From assembly GCA_037953625.1 (NCBI GenBank), contig CM075651.1, forward strand, positions 131,902,501-131,966,500: a DNA stretch of 64,000 nt, written 5' to 3'. Source of the DNA: Crotalaria pallida. Taxonomy: Eukaryota > Streptophyta > Magnoliopsida > Fabales > Fabaceae. The notes under the pieces were generated by a model. That model searched no databases. It was not told the origin of the DNA and saw nothing but the letters and a program-made list of their open reading frames with translations. A program made the position numbers and the translations under genes. How positions within the stretch are numbered: position 1 is the first letter of the stretch; each line of letters opens with the position of its first letter. Shown here in pieces: positions 8,810 to 20,770 of this stretch.

Positions 8810-11800
8810 TTAGTTTATACTTGACTCCTCTAAAATACCAAGTTCCCTTCTTATATGATAGAAGGTATCCCTTGGCAATGGTTTTGTAAAAATGTCAGCT
8901 AATTGATTTGTGGTACTTACAAATTCAATTGTGCAATCACCCTTTTGAACATGATCCCTTAGGAAATGATGTCTAATTTCAATGTGTTTAGTCCTTGAGT
9001 GATATACCGGATTCTTAGTTAGATTGATGGCACTCGTGTTATCGCATTTTAATGGAACACTTTCTAATTTTAAACCAAAATCCGATAATTGTTGTTTCAT
9101 CCACAAGAGTTGAGCACAACAACTACCGGCGGCGATATATTCCGCTTCGGCGGTGGAAAGAGCAACACAAGCTTGCTTTTTAGAAAACCATGACACTAAT
9201 GAACTTCCCAATAAATGGAGAGTACCACTAGTGCTTTTTTGATCAAGCTTGCATCCCGCAAAGTCGGAATCCGAATAGCCAACTAAACTAAGACTAGCAT
9301 CCCTAGGATACCATAATCCGGTGTTAATTGTTCCTTTAAGATATTTAAAAATATGTTTAACTGCGGATAGGTGTGATTCTTTAGGATTTGCTTGAAAACG
9401 GGCACACATGCATACACTAAACATAATATCCGGTCTAGATGCGGTAAGATATAGAAGACTACCTATCATGCCCCTATATTTACTAACATCAACCGGTTTA
9501 CCTATGTCATCCTTGTCTAGGTAGCATGTTGTGCTCATGGGAGTGTATGCTTCTTTGCATTTGTCCATTCCGAATTTTCCAAGGAGCTCCTTGCAATATT
9601 TTCCTTGATGCACAAAAATCCCCTCCTTGACTTGCTTGATTTGAAGTCCTAGGAAGAACTTGAGCTCCCCCATCATGAACATTTCAAATTCCTTTTTCAT
9701 CAAATTAGAGAACTTTCTACACAAGGACACGTTAGTGGCACCAAAGATAATATCATCTACATATATTTGCACTAACAAAATGTCCTCTTTGGTTTTATAG
9801 ATGAATAGTGTATTATCAACCTTTCCCCTTTGAAAGCCATTTTCTAATAGAAAGGTACTTAATCGATCATACCAAGCTCTAGGAACTTTTTTTAATCCAT
9901 AAAGTGCCTTTTCCAACTTGTAAACATGGTTTGGAAACTCATGACTTTCAAAACCGGGTGGTTGCTTAACATACACTTCTTCATTTATGAAACCATTCAA
10001 GAAAGCACTCTTGACATCCATTTGATAAAGAGTAAAATTCATAATTGATGCAAAGGCAAGCAAGATTCGGATTGCCTCAAGACGTGCAACCGGAGCAAAG
10101 GTCTCATCATAATCAACACCTTCCTCTTGGTTGTACCCTTGGGCAACAAGTCTCGCTTTGTTTCTTATAATCAAACCGGATTCATCAAGTTTATTTCTAT
10201 AAATCCATTTTAAACCAATTATGGTATGATCATCGGGTATAGGCACTAATTCCCAAACATCATTTCTAACAAATTGATTTAGCTCTTCTTGCATGGCCAT
10301 AACCCAATGTTCATCCATAATTGCTTCCTTAATTGAATTTGGTTCGATTTGAGAAACACAGGAAACAAAATGACAAATGTTTTGAATTGACCTACGAGTT
10401 AATACTCCCTTTGAAAGATCTCCTATGACATTGTCAATAGGGTGAGCTTTCACCGTTTTCCAAGCCGGATCAAGTTCATCTTTGACTTCTCCTTCATCCT
10501 TTGATTTTTCCATCTCTTTGTCAACATTTGAAATCTCAAGTCCATCATCACTACCCTCACATAAAACACTATCTTCTTTCGAAGACTCATTAAAAACAAC
10601 ATGAATTGATTCTTCAATAGTCATAGTTCGTTTATTATAAACTCTAAAAGCTTTACTATGAGAAGAGTAACCCAAAAATATTCCCTCATCCGATTTAGAA
10701 TCAAATTTTCCAAGTTGATCTTTTCCATTGTTTAAAATGTACACTTTGCATCCAAAAACATGGAAATGGGATATATTGGGTTTTCTACCTTTGTAAAGCT
10801 CATAGGGGGTTTTCTTTATCATGGGCCTAATTAAAATTCTATTCATTACATAACAAGCCGTATTAACGGCATCGGCCCAAAAGTATTGAGGTACTCGAGA
10901 ATCATTTAACATGGTTCGAGCAAGTTCCTCTAGCACCCTATTTTTCCTCTCAACAACTCCATTTTGTTGTGGAGTTCTAGGTGCCGAATATTGGTGCTCA
11001 ATTCCATGCTTATCACAAAATATATCAAATTTATAGTTTTCAAATTCACCTCCATGGTCGGTTCGAATAAGAATCACTTTTTGATTTACTTGGTTTTGTG
11101 CAAGTTTAATGTGGTGTTTAAAAGACTTGTAGCTCTCACTCTTAGCACTTAAAAACAATGTCCATGTAAATCTTGTAAAATCATCAACAATCACCAAGGC
11201 ATATTAGTTGCCACCAAAGCTTTTTACTTGAGAGGGTCCAAACAAGTCCATGTGAAGCATTTCCAATGGTCTTGTTGTGGACACATCATTTTTGGAACCA
11301 AAATGATTTTTAGTTTGTTTGCACTTCTTGCAAGGAGTGCAATCACCTTTAATTTGAAAATCGAGCTTTGGTAACCCAACTACTAAGTCTTTGGATTGAA
11401 GTTTCTTAAGTTGATTTACATTAATGTGAGCGGTCCTACGATGCCATAACCAAGTATCACTTTCTTTGCTAATTAAACATTTTGAAACTAAAGAAGTGAT
11501 ATTATTCAATTCAACCATGTAAGTGTTATTAGACCTTTTTCCAACAAATTTGATAGATTCATCTTTGTCACTTTTTATGAGACAATGAGTAGAGGTAAAT
11601 AATACATGGTTACCAATATCACATAATTGACTAATGCTCAAAATATTATGTTCTAATCCTTGAACATAAAGTACATTATCAATAACCAAGTTGGTAGAAT
11701 TACCAATTTTACCTATACCAAGGATTTTGCCTTTGTTGTTGTCTCCGTATATGACATATCCCTTTTCCTTAGGAGTAAGCTCAATGAAGTGTCGCTTATC

Positions 11801-11866
11801 TCCCGTCATGTGCCTAGAACATCCACTATCAAGTATCCAAAGTTGCTTTCCGGTTCTAAGGCACAC
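8810..11866 (-). CDS. Ty1/copia pol (protease, integrase, RT, RNase H) with an in-frame stop
   Basis: The frame is a single one apart from a TAA at 11204-11206. In order: aspartic protease (WILDSGCSRHM, catalytic D-S-G) and the GAG-pre-integrase zinc region with H and C residues (LWHRRTAHIN...CKKC). The integrase core has its first Asp in HMDLFGP, the second in IRTDHGGEF and the Glu in PQQNGVVERKNR. RT has YQMDVKSAFLNG and catalytic YVDDIIFG. RNase H has GYSDSDFAGC and the Glu-bearing ALSTAEAEYIAA. The ORF ends shortly after the FTKPLPRDTF block. Upstream the pol frame is closed by a TAG just before 11866 and is offset from gag, so gag-pol is broken at two points there plus the TAA. Confidence 0.9.
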
Positions 11867-11879
11867 CTACAAGACACAA

Positions 11880-13673
11880 TCACTTGCTCATTTTGGGTAC
11901 CCAAATTATGTTGGGTCCCTTTTTGTTAGTCTTGGATGATTCTTCCTTCTTAATCCAAACATAAGTACCATTTTGAATTCCAAAAGATTTGATATGGCAC
12001 TTATTGTTTGTATGTCCAAATTTTCCACAATAAAAGCAAGTTGGTTTCTTTGTAAAATCAATTTTTGAGAATGAACCAACCACTTTATTTTTCTTTTTCT
12101 TGTGGACATATCCTAGACTGGTTTTGTTTGAGTTGTGTCTAAGAGAACCAATTAACCGATCTAGGTTTTTATCACTTTTGTTAAAAGTGTTGAGTTTGAT
12201 TTTCAAATCATTAACTTCTTTTTCAAGCACACAACACTTTTCACAATGAGTGATGGTATATAAGTGATTTGCATTCTCACAAACATGACTAGAGTTAGCA
12301 AGTTCCAAGGATGCATTTTGGAGTTTCAAATCATTAATAGATTTTTCTAATTCATTGATTTCCTTTTGATACTCCAAAAGCTTCTTTCCTTTTTCTTTGT
12401 TAACTTTAGCAAGTCTCTCAAATTGAGTTAACATTTCATTATATTCACTTAGAAAATCATCATAAGAAATAGTATGAGAGGAGGTGTAAGAATAATTAGA
12501 TGATACCTCATCCTCACTCTCATTGTCTTTTCTTTCACTACTTGAGGAGGCTTCATTGTCATTCTTGGCCATGAGGCATAGCTTGGCTTCCTCATCATCC
12601 GAACTACTTGAGGATGACTTGGAATCCTTTTCCGGTTCATCCCAAGCAATGTAAGCTCTCTTCCCCTTGCCATCATGGGTCTTCTTCTCATTCTTTCTCA
12701 AGTGGGTGGGACATTCCATTTTTATGTGTCCTATCCCACCACACTCATGACATTTCACACTCTCACTTGAGCTCTTGTTTCTTTGCTTGTTATCCTTGGA
12801 TCTTTTGTCTTGAGGTCTCTTGTCCTTAGAGAATGATGAACTACCCTTTTTGCCTTCGAGGAATTTGTTGAATCTCTTGGCAAATAAGCCGATCTCTTCC
12901 TCATTTAGAGCACGATCGGAGCTTTCACTTGAAGATTTATCTTCATCCTCTTTTGACATTTTAGTTGAGGCTTTTAGAGAGATGCTCTTCTTTTTCTTGT
13001 CCGAATCTTCATTTAAGTGAAGTCTTGATAGTTCCATCTCATGTTCTTGGAGCTTTCCAAACAAGGTGGTCAAGTCCATAGATTTTACATCCTTAGCTTC
13101 CTTGATGGCGGTCACCTTAGGTTGCCATCTCCTATCAAGACATCTCAAGACTTTGTTAGTAGTTTCACCATCTCTAAATTCCTTTCCTGAGCCAATAAAT
13201 TGGTTAACGATATGTGTGAACCTTGTTTGCATATCATTGATAGACTCATTAGGGAACATATTAAAGAGCTCATATTCATGAGTTAAAGCATTTAATCTTG
13301 AGTCTCTAACTTCACTAGTTCCCTCATGAGTAATTTGCAAGGTATCCCACATTTCTTTAGCCGATTGACATTGTGAAATCCTATGAAATTCATTTTTGGA
13401 CAAAGCGGAGAAGATGATATTTTTAGCTTTTAAATCATAAGAAACTTTCTTTTTATCATCTTCATTCCAACTTGTCCTAGGAATAACAATGGCTTCACCA
13501 TTAGTCACTCTTCTAGGAATATAAGGACCTTTTTCAATTGCATCCCAAATATCGGTGTCTATTGCTTCTACAAAGACTCTCATCCTAACCTTCCAATAAG
13601 AATAATCTTCACCATTGAAGAATGGAGGTCGGTTAAGAGACATAGACCCTTCTTGTTGATTGCTAGAGCCCAT
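11880..13673 (-). CDS. Ty1/copia gag
   Basis: The likely start is the ATG at 13673 (MGSSNQQ), about 597 aa; the frame is open up to 13757 but that part lies in the leader beside the PBS. The N-terminus has the DUF4219-type segment (FNGEDYSYWKVRM), followed by a UBN2/gag helical region to about residue 230. A Lys/Ser-rich linker leads to a zinc knuckle (CHECGGIGHIKMEC). After a Ser/Asp/Glu-rich region and a coiled coil comes a second knuckle (CFYCGKFGHTNNKC). Gag forms the particle and binds the RNA. It ends in a TGA near 11880, where the pol frame lies in a different phase. Confidence 0.88.
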   Translation of the reverse strand: MGSSNQQEGSMSLNRPPFFNGEDYSYWKVRMRVFVEAIDTDIWDAIEKGPYIPRRVTNGEAIVIPRTSWNEDDKKKVSYDLKAKNIIFSALSKNEFHRISQCQSAKEMWDTLQITHEGTSEVRDSRLNALTHEYELFNMFPNESINDMQTRFTHIVNQFIGSGKEFRDGETTNKVLRCLDRRWQPKVTAIKEAKDVKSMDLTTLFGKLQEHEMELSRLHLNEDSDKKKKSISLKASTKMSKEDEDKSSSESSDRALNEEEIGLFAKRFNKFLEGKKGSSSFSKDKRPQDKRSKDNKQRNKSSSESVKCHECGGIGHIKMECPTHLRKNEKKTHDGKGKRAYIAWDEPEKDSKSSSSSSDDEEAKLCLMAKNDNEASSSSERKDNESEDEVSSNYSYTSSHTISYDDFLSEYNEMLTQFERLAKVNKEKGKKLLEYQKEINELEKSINDLKLQNASLELANSSHVCENANHLYTITHCEKCCVLEKEVNDLKIKLNTFNKSDKNLDRLIGSLRHNSNKTSLGYVHKKKKNKVVGSFSKIDFTKKPTCFYCGKFGHTNNKCHIKSFGIQNGTYVWIKKEESSKTNKKGPNIIWVPKMSK

Positions 13674-13727
13674 TGTTTCCAAAAGGATCTTTTTCGAAAA
13701 AGCTTTTACGCTCGATCTTTCGACCGA

Positions 13728-13739
13728 GCTCTGATACCA
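13728..13739 (-). promoter_or_regulatory. Copia primer-binding site
   Basis: The - strand reads TGGTATCAGAGC, complementary to the 3' end of plant initiator tRNA-Met and standard for Ty1/copia. It lies two bases inside the LTR end at 13742, which fixes element orientation and the LTR boundary. Confidence 0.9.
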
Positions 13740-13741
13740 CT

Positions 13742-15256
13742 TGTTGGAAACCAACAAGCGGGCTTAGCAATTACTAGAGGGGGGGTGAATAGTAATGTGG
13801 AAGCAACAGTGACTAATTTTCGGTGCAATTAAAAGATAATTGATCAAAAGCTTGTTTTTCTGAAACTGGGCAATTTACTCGAGTGAAATGAAGAACACTC
13901 GAGTGAAAGTCCACGAAATACTCGAGTGAATTGTAAAACACTCGAGTGTTTTATGCAGAACAGAAAGGAGCAGTTTCAGAGAAATTTAGCAAAATGATTC
14001 AATGTCTTAAAGACTAATCCAGGGCAGATATAAATCAAAGTAGAGGGCAATTAAACTAAGTTAAAACAAGTTGAAAACAAGTTAATTGCAACCAATTGCT
14101 ACTAGAAATATAAAAGCCCCTTTCTAGAGAACTTAGGGTTTGGTTTTTCTTGAAATCTAAGAAAGCTATAAAAGAAAGAGACAACACCAATTTTATCCTG
14201 GTTCACACTCAATATAGAGTGCTTATCCAGTCCCCCTAATCAACTTAGGAGTTTCTACTAGTAATCAAATTGTTAGAAATTACAAGGATAAATTGAGATT
14301 CCTCACTCAATCCTAACCCTTTTCAAGAGTGTACCAAACTCTTGAAATTTCTACCCCAACTTGATTTGGTGATGAAGAGTCCCTTCTTCTTAAGCTCCTT
14401 GGAACCTCCAAGAGCCCACCAAGCTAAGAATCCTCTTAGTCTTTGTGCTTGAGAACCTCCCAAGGCTTGAGAACTTGGATACCTCACCAAGTACTTGGAT
14501 ACCTCACCAAGATTTTCTAAACAAGCTAAAGTGTTTGAGTGTTTGAGAATTTTACAACAAATAATTCTCTTACAAATGAAGCACACTCTCTTAACTCACT
14601 AAGACATATAATAAAGATGAATGCTTGGTTGAGTTTAGAGAGAGAAAATGATTTTAACACTTGAGAGAGAGAGAGAATCAATGATAGAATGTAAGCTTGT
14701 TCTTGTCTCAATAAAGTCCACTATTCAGAATATATCTAAGGGGACAAAAGGGAAGGAAAAACCAAGTTATTCTTCCTTTTTGTCCTCTTCTAACGTTTAA
14801 AAAATTTGCTGTCAGACCTAAATCACTCGAGTCTTTTTGGAAACACTCGAGTGTTTTAGTCAACTCTGATAGTGTTGCCTTTTTACTTTATCCAACGGCT
14901 ATATTACTGAAAATTCATAAATCACTCGAGTGAATTGAGAATCACTCGAGTGAATTGGTCAATGTTGGAAAAATTAAGTTTTCTAACATTGTTTTCAATT
15001 CTCTTCTCAAGTCTGATTGGTTTTAATCTCAACCTTTCATGCATGAATATTATTTGACCTTATGTGAGAATAAAAACCTAAACTACCCACTCTCATAAAT
15101 AAAATAAAATACATTAAGAATAAATGAGAATGAATAATTAAACTAAGCACTTGATCTTCTTTATTGTTGGGCTTGCATTCTTCAAATTAAGTCCATAATT
15201 TAATTACATTGTCATCATCAAAATTAATCCACCTTAATCGGAGATTTGATTTTACA
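13742..15256 (-). repeat. Copia 5' LTR
   Basis: The inner end (TGTTGGAAACC on +) lies next to the PBS. The outer end is placed at TTTTACA, 15256, where homology of the flanking gag-like gene to its paralogue starts, giving about 1.5 kb bounded by TG...CA. It contains eight CACTCGAGTG-type palindromes: four at about 13876-13947 and four at about 14825-14952. A 20-bp direct repeat lies at about 14472-14511. The outer boundary cannot be confirmed without the 3' LTR. Confidence 0.7.
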
Positions 15257-16990
15257 GGAATTGCTCCTTCCCAATTGCACCCTAACGCTTGGGCTTTCGT
15301 AAGAGTATTCCAACAAATCTGTGGTGCAATGGAATGGCAATGTACACTGAGGACATTCTTTTATCTTTTTGCGCCTCAGGCTAATCCATTTGTTAAAGGC
15401 TCTGAGAAAAGGCCATGGGTATCATTGAAAGCAAGGAATGGATACAGTCTATTTACCAAATTTACAGATTCATGGAAAATATTCAAACCTTTTTACTTCA
15501 AGTATGGATATTTAGGGAATAGAGTTAGTTGGTTCATGAGAGCTGGTGAGAATCACCCAATACCTTACTTTCCACTACATTGGAGTCAAACATTCTATCA
15601 ATATAGTGTGAAAAGTTACAGCACTGACTGGGAAGATTTGACAGAATCTGAAAAGAATGTATGCAGACAATACAAGGAGTATTTAGTTAAAAATAAAATG
15701 ATTTTAACCAAAGAAATAGTTAACACTCCAGAGAACCAAGTTAAAACGAAAATTGGTAAGAAATTTATTATTTCCTATCTGCATTTGAGACAATCGACTG
15801 ATGTGTTTTATTTCCTTTCAGCAGAAATGGCCGACCGTATAGAGAAATTAGCAAAAGTAGGGAGGAAACGAAAGAATCAAAGTACGAAGGGTACAACAGG
15901 AAGTTCAACTCCAAGAATAACAACAACTCTAGCATCTGAAGCAACTGCTACGGGTACATCTGCTCCTGTTATGGATTTGAGTCAAGAGCAAACAACTTCA
16001 GAACAAGGAGGTAATGATCAGGGGGTTATAATAACTGAAGTGCCTAACGAGGAAAGATCAGTATCACCCGAACAAGTGTTTAGGAGACGAAGGCTAAATA
16101 AAGGAAAAGCAATAGCCGTTGAAGTTCCAAGAACAGAGAATATCGACGAAGAGGAAGTGCAAGAAGAGGAGACTGGCTCGGTGTGGGATAGAAAGCTAGA
16201 TGATAAGTTCCCAAATTTCATCTGCACCGAGCAGGATAAGGAGTATCTCTCGAAATTGTCGGCAAATGGATGGGGAGATCGTATGAACAGCCTTACAAAG
16301 TTTCTGTTACGAGGTGCATGCATAACACACTTTCTATTCCAGAACAAAGAGGATCTGTATGAAGGCATTAACAACGAGCAGAAAGAAGCATGGGGAGTTA
16401 CGGCCGCCAAAGAAGCAAGTCTTTCAGACGAGCTACTCAGAATTCGGTCGGAACTCGAAAACTTGCGTGCTGATCACAATGAATTAATCAAGGAAAGAGA
16501 TGGTTTGAAAGAAACTGAAAACAATGCAAAGACAGAAAATGATCAGATCAAAAAGGTGTTAGAAGATGCTCGTCAAAAAAATGCAGAGTTAAATGTGAAT
16601 GTGCAGAGGATGATTGCTGAAGCAAAGAGGCAAGCAAGCATTTCAGATAAGCTGCGCCAGCAGGCACTGAAGCATAAAAAAGCAGCAGCAACTAATATGT
16701 TTGACTGTGAAAAAGGTGTGTATGATTCATTCCTTAATGCAGTTAAACAGATTAAGCATCTGAATGGGGATAAAGATTTAAGGGTCATTGGCGCTCATCC
16801 ATTCCATGCAATTAGGAATGGAAAGATGATTGATCTGACAGAGAAAACAGAAGTGGATCTGGATGCTGAAGACTTGCCTAATCCACTAATTGATATCGTG
16901 GAAGAGCCGTCATTTGACGATTCAAAAATTAACTTTCAGACATTGAGTCCTAGAGGAGGGAAAGTTGGGTGGAACCTGAGTTTGTCTTAA
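15257..16990 (+). pseudogene. Gag-like 'putative gypsy-type transposon' gene, copy 1 (5' end cut off by the copia LTR)
   Basis: Homology to copy 2 starts at GIAPSQLHPNAWAFVR. The ATG at 15209 is LTR-derived and not real. The N-terminal domain (LHPNAWAFVRVFQ, FFYLFAPQA, WVSLKARNGYSLF, GNRVSWFMR) fits the plant Transposase_28-like family. A short intron at 15756-15821 (66 bp, GT-AG) matches the intron of copy 2; being a multiple of three and stop-free, it can be read through. The second exon has a Ser/Thr-rich linker, an acidic part (NIDEEEVQEEE), a conserved block (KFPNFICTEQDKEYLS) and a long coiled coil (about 16420-16690). It ends with a conserved tail (DLPNPLIDIVEEPSFDDS). The remaining frame is intact to 16990. 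Function is unknown. Confidence 0.65.
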
Positions 16991-18316
16991 TTTTTATAAC
17001 TTCATGGTTTTCAATTATGGTAGGAAATGAAGTTTAGGAATCGAGTACTTATTTTCAATTTTGACTACAGGAACAGGTTGTTATGTTTCATTTAAATTTC
17101 AGACTATTTAATTTGGCACAAAAAAAATCAAAGTTTTCTTTTGTTTATAAAGTTTTTTAAAACTTAGATTGAAATAGAGACATCATAAAGAATGGATGTA
17201 TAAAATATACTATGGTTCTATTACTACATTAAAAATAGAATGATGAATGACAATATGAAAACTAATATATAAATTTATTTATAACTGTAGATTACTTAAA
17301 AAATTAATAGTATATTAAAAGGGTTAGAGAAGAAAATTTAAATTTATATAATGAATATTGGAAATAAGATTGAAACATTAAATTAAGATATTTGACAGGT
17401 GGAGAGAAAAGAGAAGTTTAAAGGACAAATGTCAATATTTGACAGAAGCTGGTTACTTATCTTCTAAATTTTTGTTGGTATAGACACATATATATTTATT
17501 TTTGTTGGAATAAATTTTCAATATCAGAAAAATAATATTAAGCTTTAAAAAATATGGACTGATTTAATCATTGAAAAAAAAAGGGAAAGGGAAAAAATGG
17601 AAAAAAGATAGCAAAACAGGTTTAAAATTCAAAATATACATTTCAAATACATCCACGCGTAAGTATTCAACTTGGGGTTTATATCAATTTTTAATTAGGT
17701 AACTGAAACGTTTTTATCTAAAAATCATTACACCGTTAAAAGATACTTGAATTGGTAGTGGGCTTTTACAGTATGGGCTTTAACTAAGTAGTGGAGGGAA
17801 GCATGTGAAGAAAAAACGGTTAGAATACAAATTGATTACCGTTCTATCAGTAGCTTATGATTTAAGCTGCAAGCATCCAAAATAAAAGTGGAGATTATTT
17901 GGATAATAAGCTACAGAAAATTCACAGTATATTGTATCTGCTTTGATTAGTTTAGGTTCATTGTTCAATTTTTCAAATATAAAGAATAGAGTTGGGGATA
18001 AAATTGGTATTTAAGGGTTCAGGAGAAGGACATCGTCAATCGTCTTCAACACTGAATACTTTCACAGATAAATCAGGTAAGAATTCAACACTTGAATGCC
18101 ATATTTCGTGTGTTTTTTATATCAATTTGTAATTATTAAGCGGGCTTCAAAAATGATTAAGTAAATAGGGAACAATAAAATAACTTAAATTGGTTCTGTT
18201 TGGATTAGTTGGGGCGTTTTTTTTTTCTTCCATACTTTCTCCCTGGTTAAAGTTTAAAGCTTTTTTGAACAAATGTTTGCATATTTGTTCAATTTGAGAG
18301 AAAGATCATATCTTTT
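16991..18316 (+). other. Spacer between the two gag-like genes; probable 5' region of copy 2
   Basis: There is no ORF of substance in these 1.3 kb, which are mostly A/T-rich. Near 18010-18075 the sequence looks like a transcript leader ending in a splice donor (AATCAG then GTAAGAATTC at about 18074-18083). A non-coding first exon of copy 2 is therefore possible. No transposon termini were recognised. Confidence 0.4.
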
Positions 18317-18319
18317 TCT

Positions 18320-20770
18320 ATGTTTAGGAAGTTGCGTAGTTATTGTGATTCTAAGAACACCCATTTCAGGGATTATAAAACTTCAATAGCGGGTGTGATG
18401 AATACATCGAATACTGAACCGGAGTTGTCAAAAATGGAAGAAGGTGATATTGTAATTGTTAAACCAATAACTGCAAATTTCCCTACAAGTTTGGTGGAAG
18501 CTCGGCAGGGATTGATAAATTACAGAATAGCCGAGAATAAGGAAAAAAGGCGACAACATAGAGGTATCAAGTAAAAGGGTTAGATCCTTTTATTTTTTTT
18601 ATAGGGTATTGATGTAATTACTAATGTATTTAAAAAAATATTGAACATTTTGATAAATTAAATAAATTTTTTTTTGTGATTATAAATAAAATAATATGAT
18701 ATTATGATTTTTGCAGAAATGATTTTTGTATGCCTCATTCTGAACAGGGTTAATTCAGACGGATATGGCTAACCACCAGCGTTTTAAATTGTCGTCAGAT
18801 GCAAATGAATATGAATGGGTGGAGAGTGAAGTAATTGAAACATGCTCGGATTTAACATCAGAATGGTCGGTTGCACAAAGTCGAACAATATTGCTTCCAT
18901 GTCCTGGGGATGAAAGTGGAAATGCGTACGGCATATTTCCTGTCGGGACCAACGAGCGTATATGCACTAGGCTTCCAAGAAGTATTCCTGGATTCTTTTT
19001 CTACGAAGAATTTGTAACAAGGCTAGGGGTAAGAATGCCATTTACAGAATTTGAAATGGAAGTTTTGAAAACCATAAGAATTGCTCCCTCGCAACTTCAT
19101 CCTAATGCATGGGCAATAGTACGTGCATTTCAACTTATATGCTCGGCTCTGGGATGGGCATGTACAGCACGAATATTCTTCTACCTTTTTAGACCTCAGG
19201 CAAACAACTGTGAAAGCGATTCAGAAAAAAGAGCTTGGATATCATTCACGGCGCGAACAGGATACAGTATGTTCGAAATTTATAAAGAGAATTGGCAGTC
19301 ATTCAAGCCTTACTATTTCAAGTATACGTATCTTGGAAATGGAGTTAGCTGGTTCATGAGAGAAGGTGAAGAACAACAAATACCACATTTCCCACTACAA
19401 TGGAGCAATTCTTTCTACCAAAGACATTGCAACAGTTACATTACTGACTGGAAAGATTTGTTTGAGTTTGAAAAGGAAGTCTGCCGAGCATACGAAGAGT
19501 ATATAACAACGAAGGGAACAATTAATACACGGGAAATAGTGGACATACCTGAAGGACAAATCAAAGACAAACTTGGTAAGATCTTCTACAATGCTTTTAA
19601 TTTTGCAATTGATACAGCTGATTAAAATTTATTTCGTTTGCAGTTGAAATGACCGACCGTTGTAAAAATCTGGCACTGAGAGGCAGGAAAAGAAAAATTG
19701 ATTCAATAATTATAAGTAACGTATAGAACAGAGGGAATACTAATTCTTCACAACAATCTGTTGAGGGGTTCGAAGGATCAATTCGGGGTACGACCGAAGA
19801 CACTGTGGGAAATGATGGTGCACAGCTATGTGAGGGATTAGTTATAGCTGATGAGATTAATAAAGATAGTTAATTTCCATCCGAACAAGAGATAAGGCAG
19901 CAAAAAATAAATAAAGGGAAAGGATTGCTGATTGAAGAGACCAGAGAATATCCTGTAGTGGAGAATGAGGAAGAAGAAAGATGTGCAACGGGATCGATAT
20001 GGGATAAAGAGATAGATGAAAAGTTCGCGAATTTTATCTGCACGGGGAAAGACAAGGCCAGATTCTCAAGAATGACAGCATCACAATGGAGTCCATATAT
20101 GACAGGTCTGACAAAGAACCTTTTACAAGGGGCATGCATAACTCATTTTCTATATGAACACCGAGAAGATGTGTTTGAGGGTATTAACATAGAGCAGAAA
20201 GATGCAAGAGAAATTTCGGCTGTAAGAGAAGCTAGCTTGGCTGATGAGCTTCTAAGAGCTAGATCCGTGCTTGAAAATCTCCGTGCTGATAATGCAGAAC
20301 TTATGAACGAAAAAGCAAGATTGATACAATCTGGTAATACATTGCAGAGTAATACAGAGATTCAGAAGAAGGCTCTGGAAAAAACGCAAAAGGACAATGA
20401 ACAGTTAGCATCAACATTGCAGAGGATGAAAGCTGAAAAACAAAAGCAGGATATTATTTCAGAAAAGCTAAGGTTAAAAGCAATTAAGCACAAAAAGGAG
20501 GCAGCAACATATTTGTTTGATTGCGAAAAAGGTATTTTTGATTCATTTGTCAATGCAATACAACAAATTAAATACTTAAACCCCCAAGCAGATGTAAGGG
20601 TAGCTGGAGCTCATCCATTCCATGCAGTTCGAGAAGGGAAAGTGATTGATTTAAGAGATAGATCTGAGGTAGATCTCAAAGCAGAGAAGCTCCCCAATCC
20701 ACTGGTCGATATTGTCGAAGAACCACCGTTTGACGATTCAGGTGTGAACTTATCAGACAACGATACTTAG
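18320..20770 (+). pseudogene. Gag-like 'putative gypsy-type transposon' gene, copy 2 (two in-frame stops)
   Basis: A small upstream ORF (18320-18574, ending near a GTATCAAG donor) may be a first coding exon. The main exon runs from ATG 18765 (MANHQRFKLSSD) to a donor at 19575/19576. Its conserved core is RIAPSQLHPNAWAIVRAFQ, FFYLFRPQA, WISFTARTGYSMF and GNGVSWFMR. The intron is 19576-19643 (68 bp), at the same codon as in copy 1. The second exon starts at 19644 but has TAG at 19724-19726 and TAA at 19871-19873 in frame, then stays open to 20770 with the coiled coil and the tail KLPNPLVDIVEEPPFDDS. Copy 1 lacks these stops, so copy 2 is probably a pseudogene. It supplies the N-terminus missing from copy 1. 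Confidence 0.6.

Larger units (their letters stand above)
7302..15256 (-). mobile_element. SIRE-like Ty1/copia LTR retrotransposon, interrupted by the Athila element
   Basis: Reading the - strand, the order is 5' LTR, primer-binding site, gag, protease, integrase, RT, RNase H, palindrome spacer and third ORF. Integrase before RT defines Ty1/copia. The long gag, the LTR size and the third ORF fit the SIRE/Maximus lineage. The third ORF stops where the Athila LTR begins, so the remainder and the 3' LTR should lie left of the Athila element, outside the window. The element cuts a gag-like gene at 15256/15257. Stops and a frame change between gag and pol show that it is inactive. Confidence 0.88.

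Noticed and set aside
14963..14988. TGTTGGAAA...TTCTAACA as outer end of the copia LTR
   Set aside because: The sequence beyond it to 15256 still looks like LTR, and homology of the gag-like gene starts only at 15257. The later boundary fits better.
15209..15256. ATG at 15209 as start of gag-like copy 1
   Set aside because: These codons come from the copia LTR and have no counterpart in copy 2.
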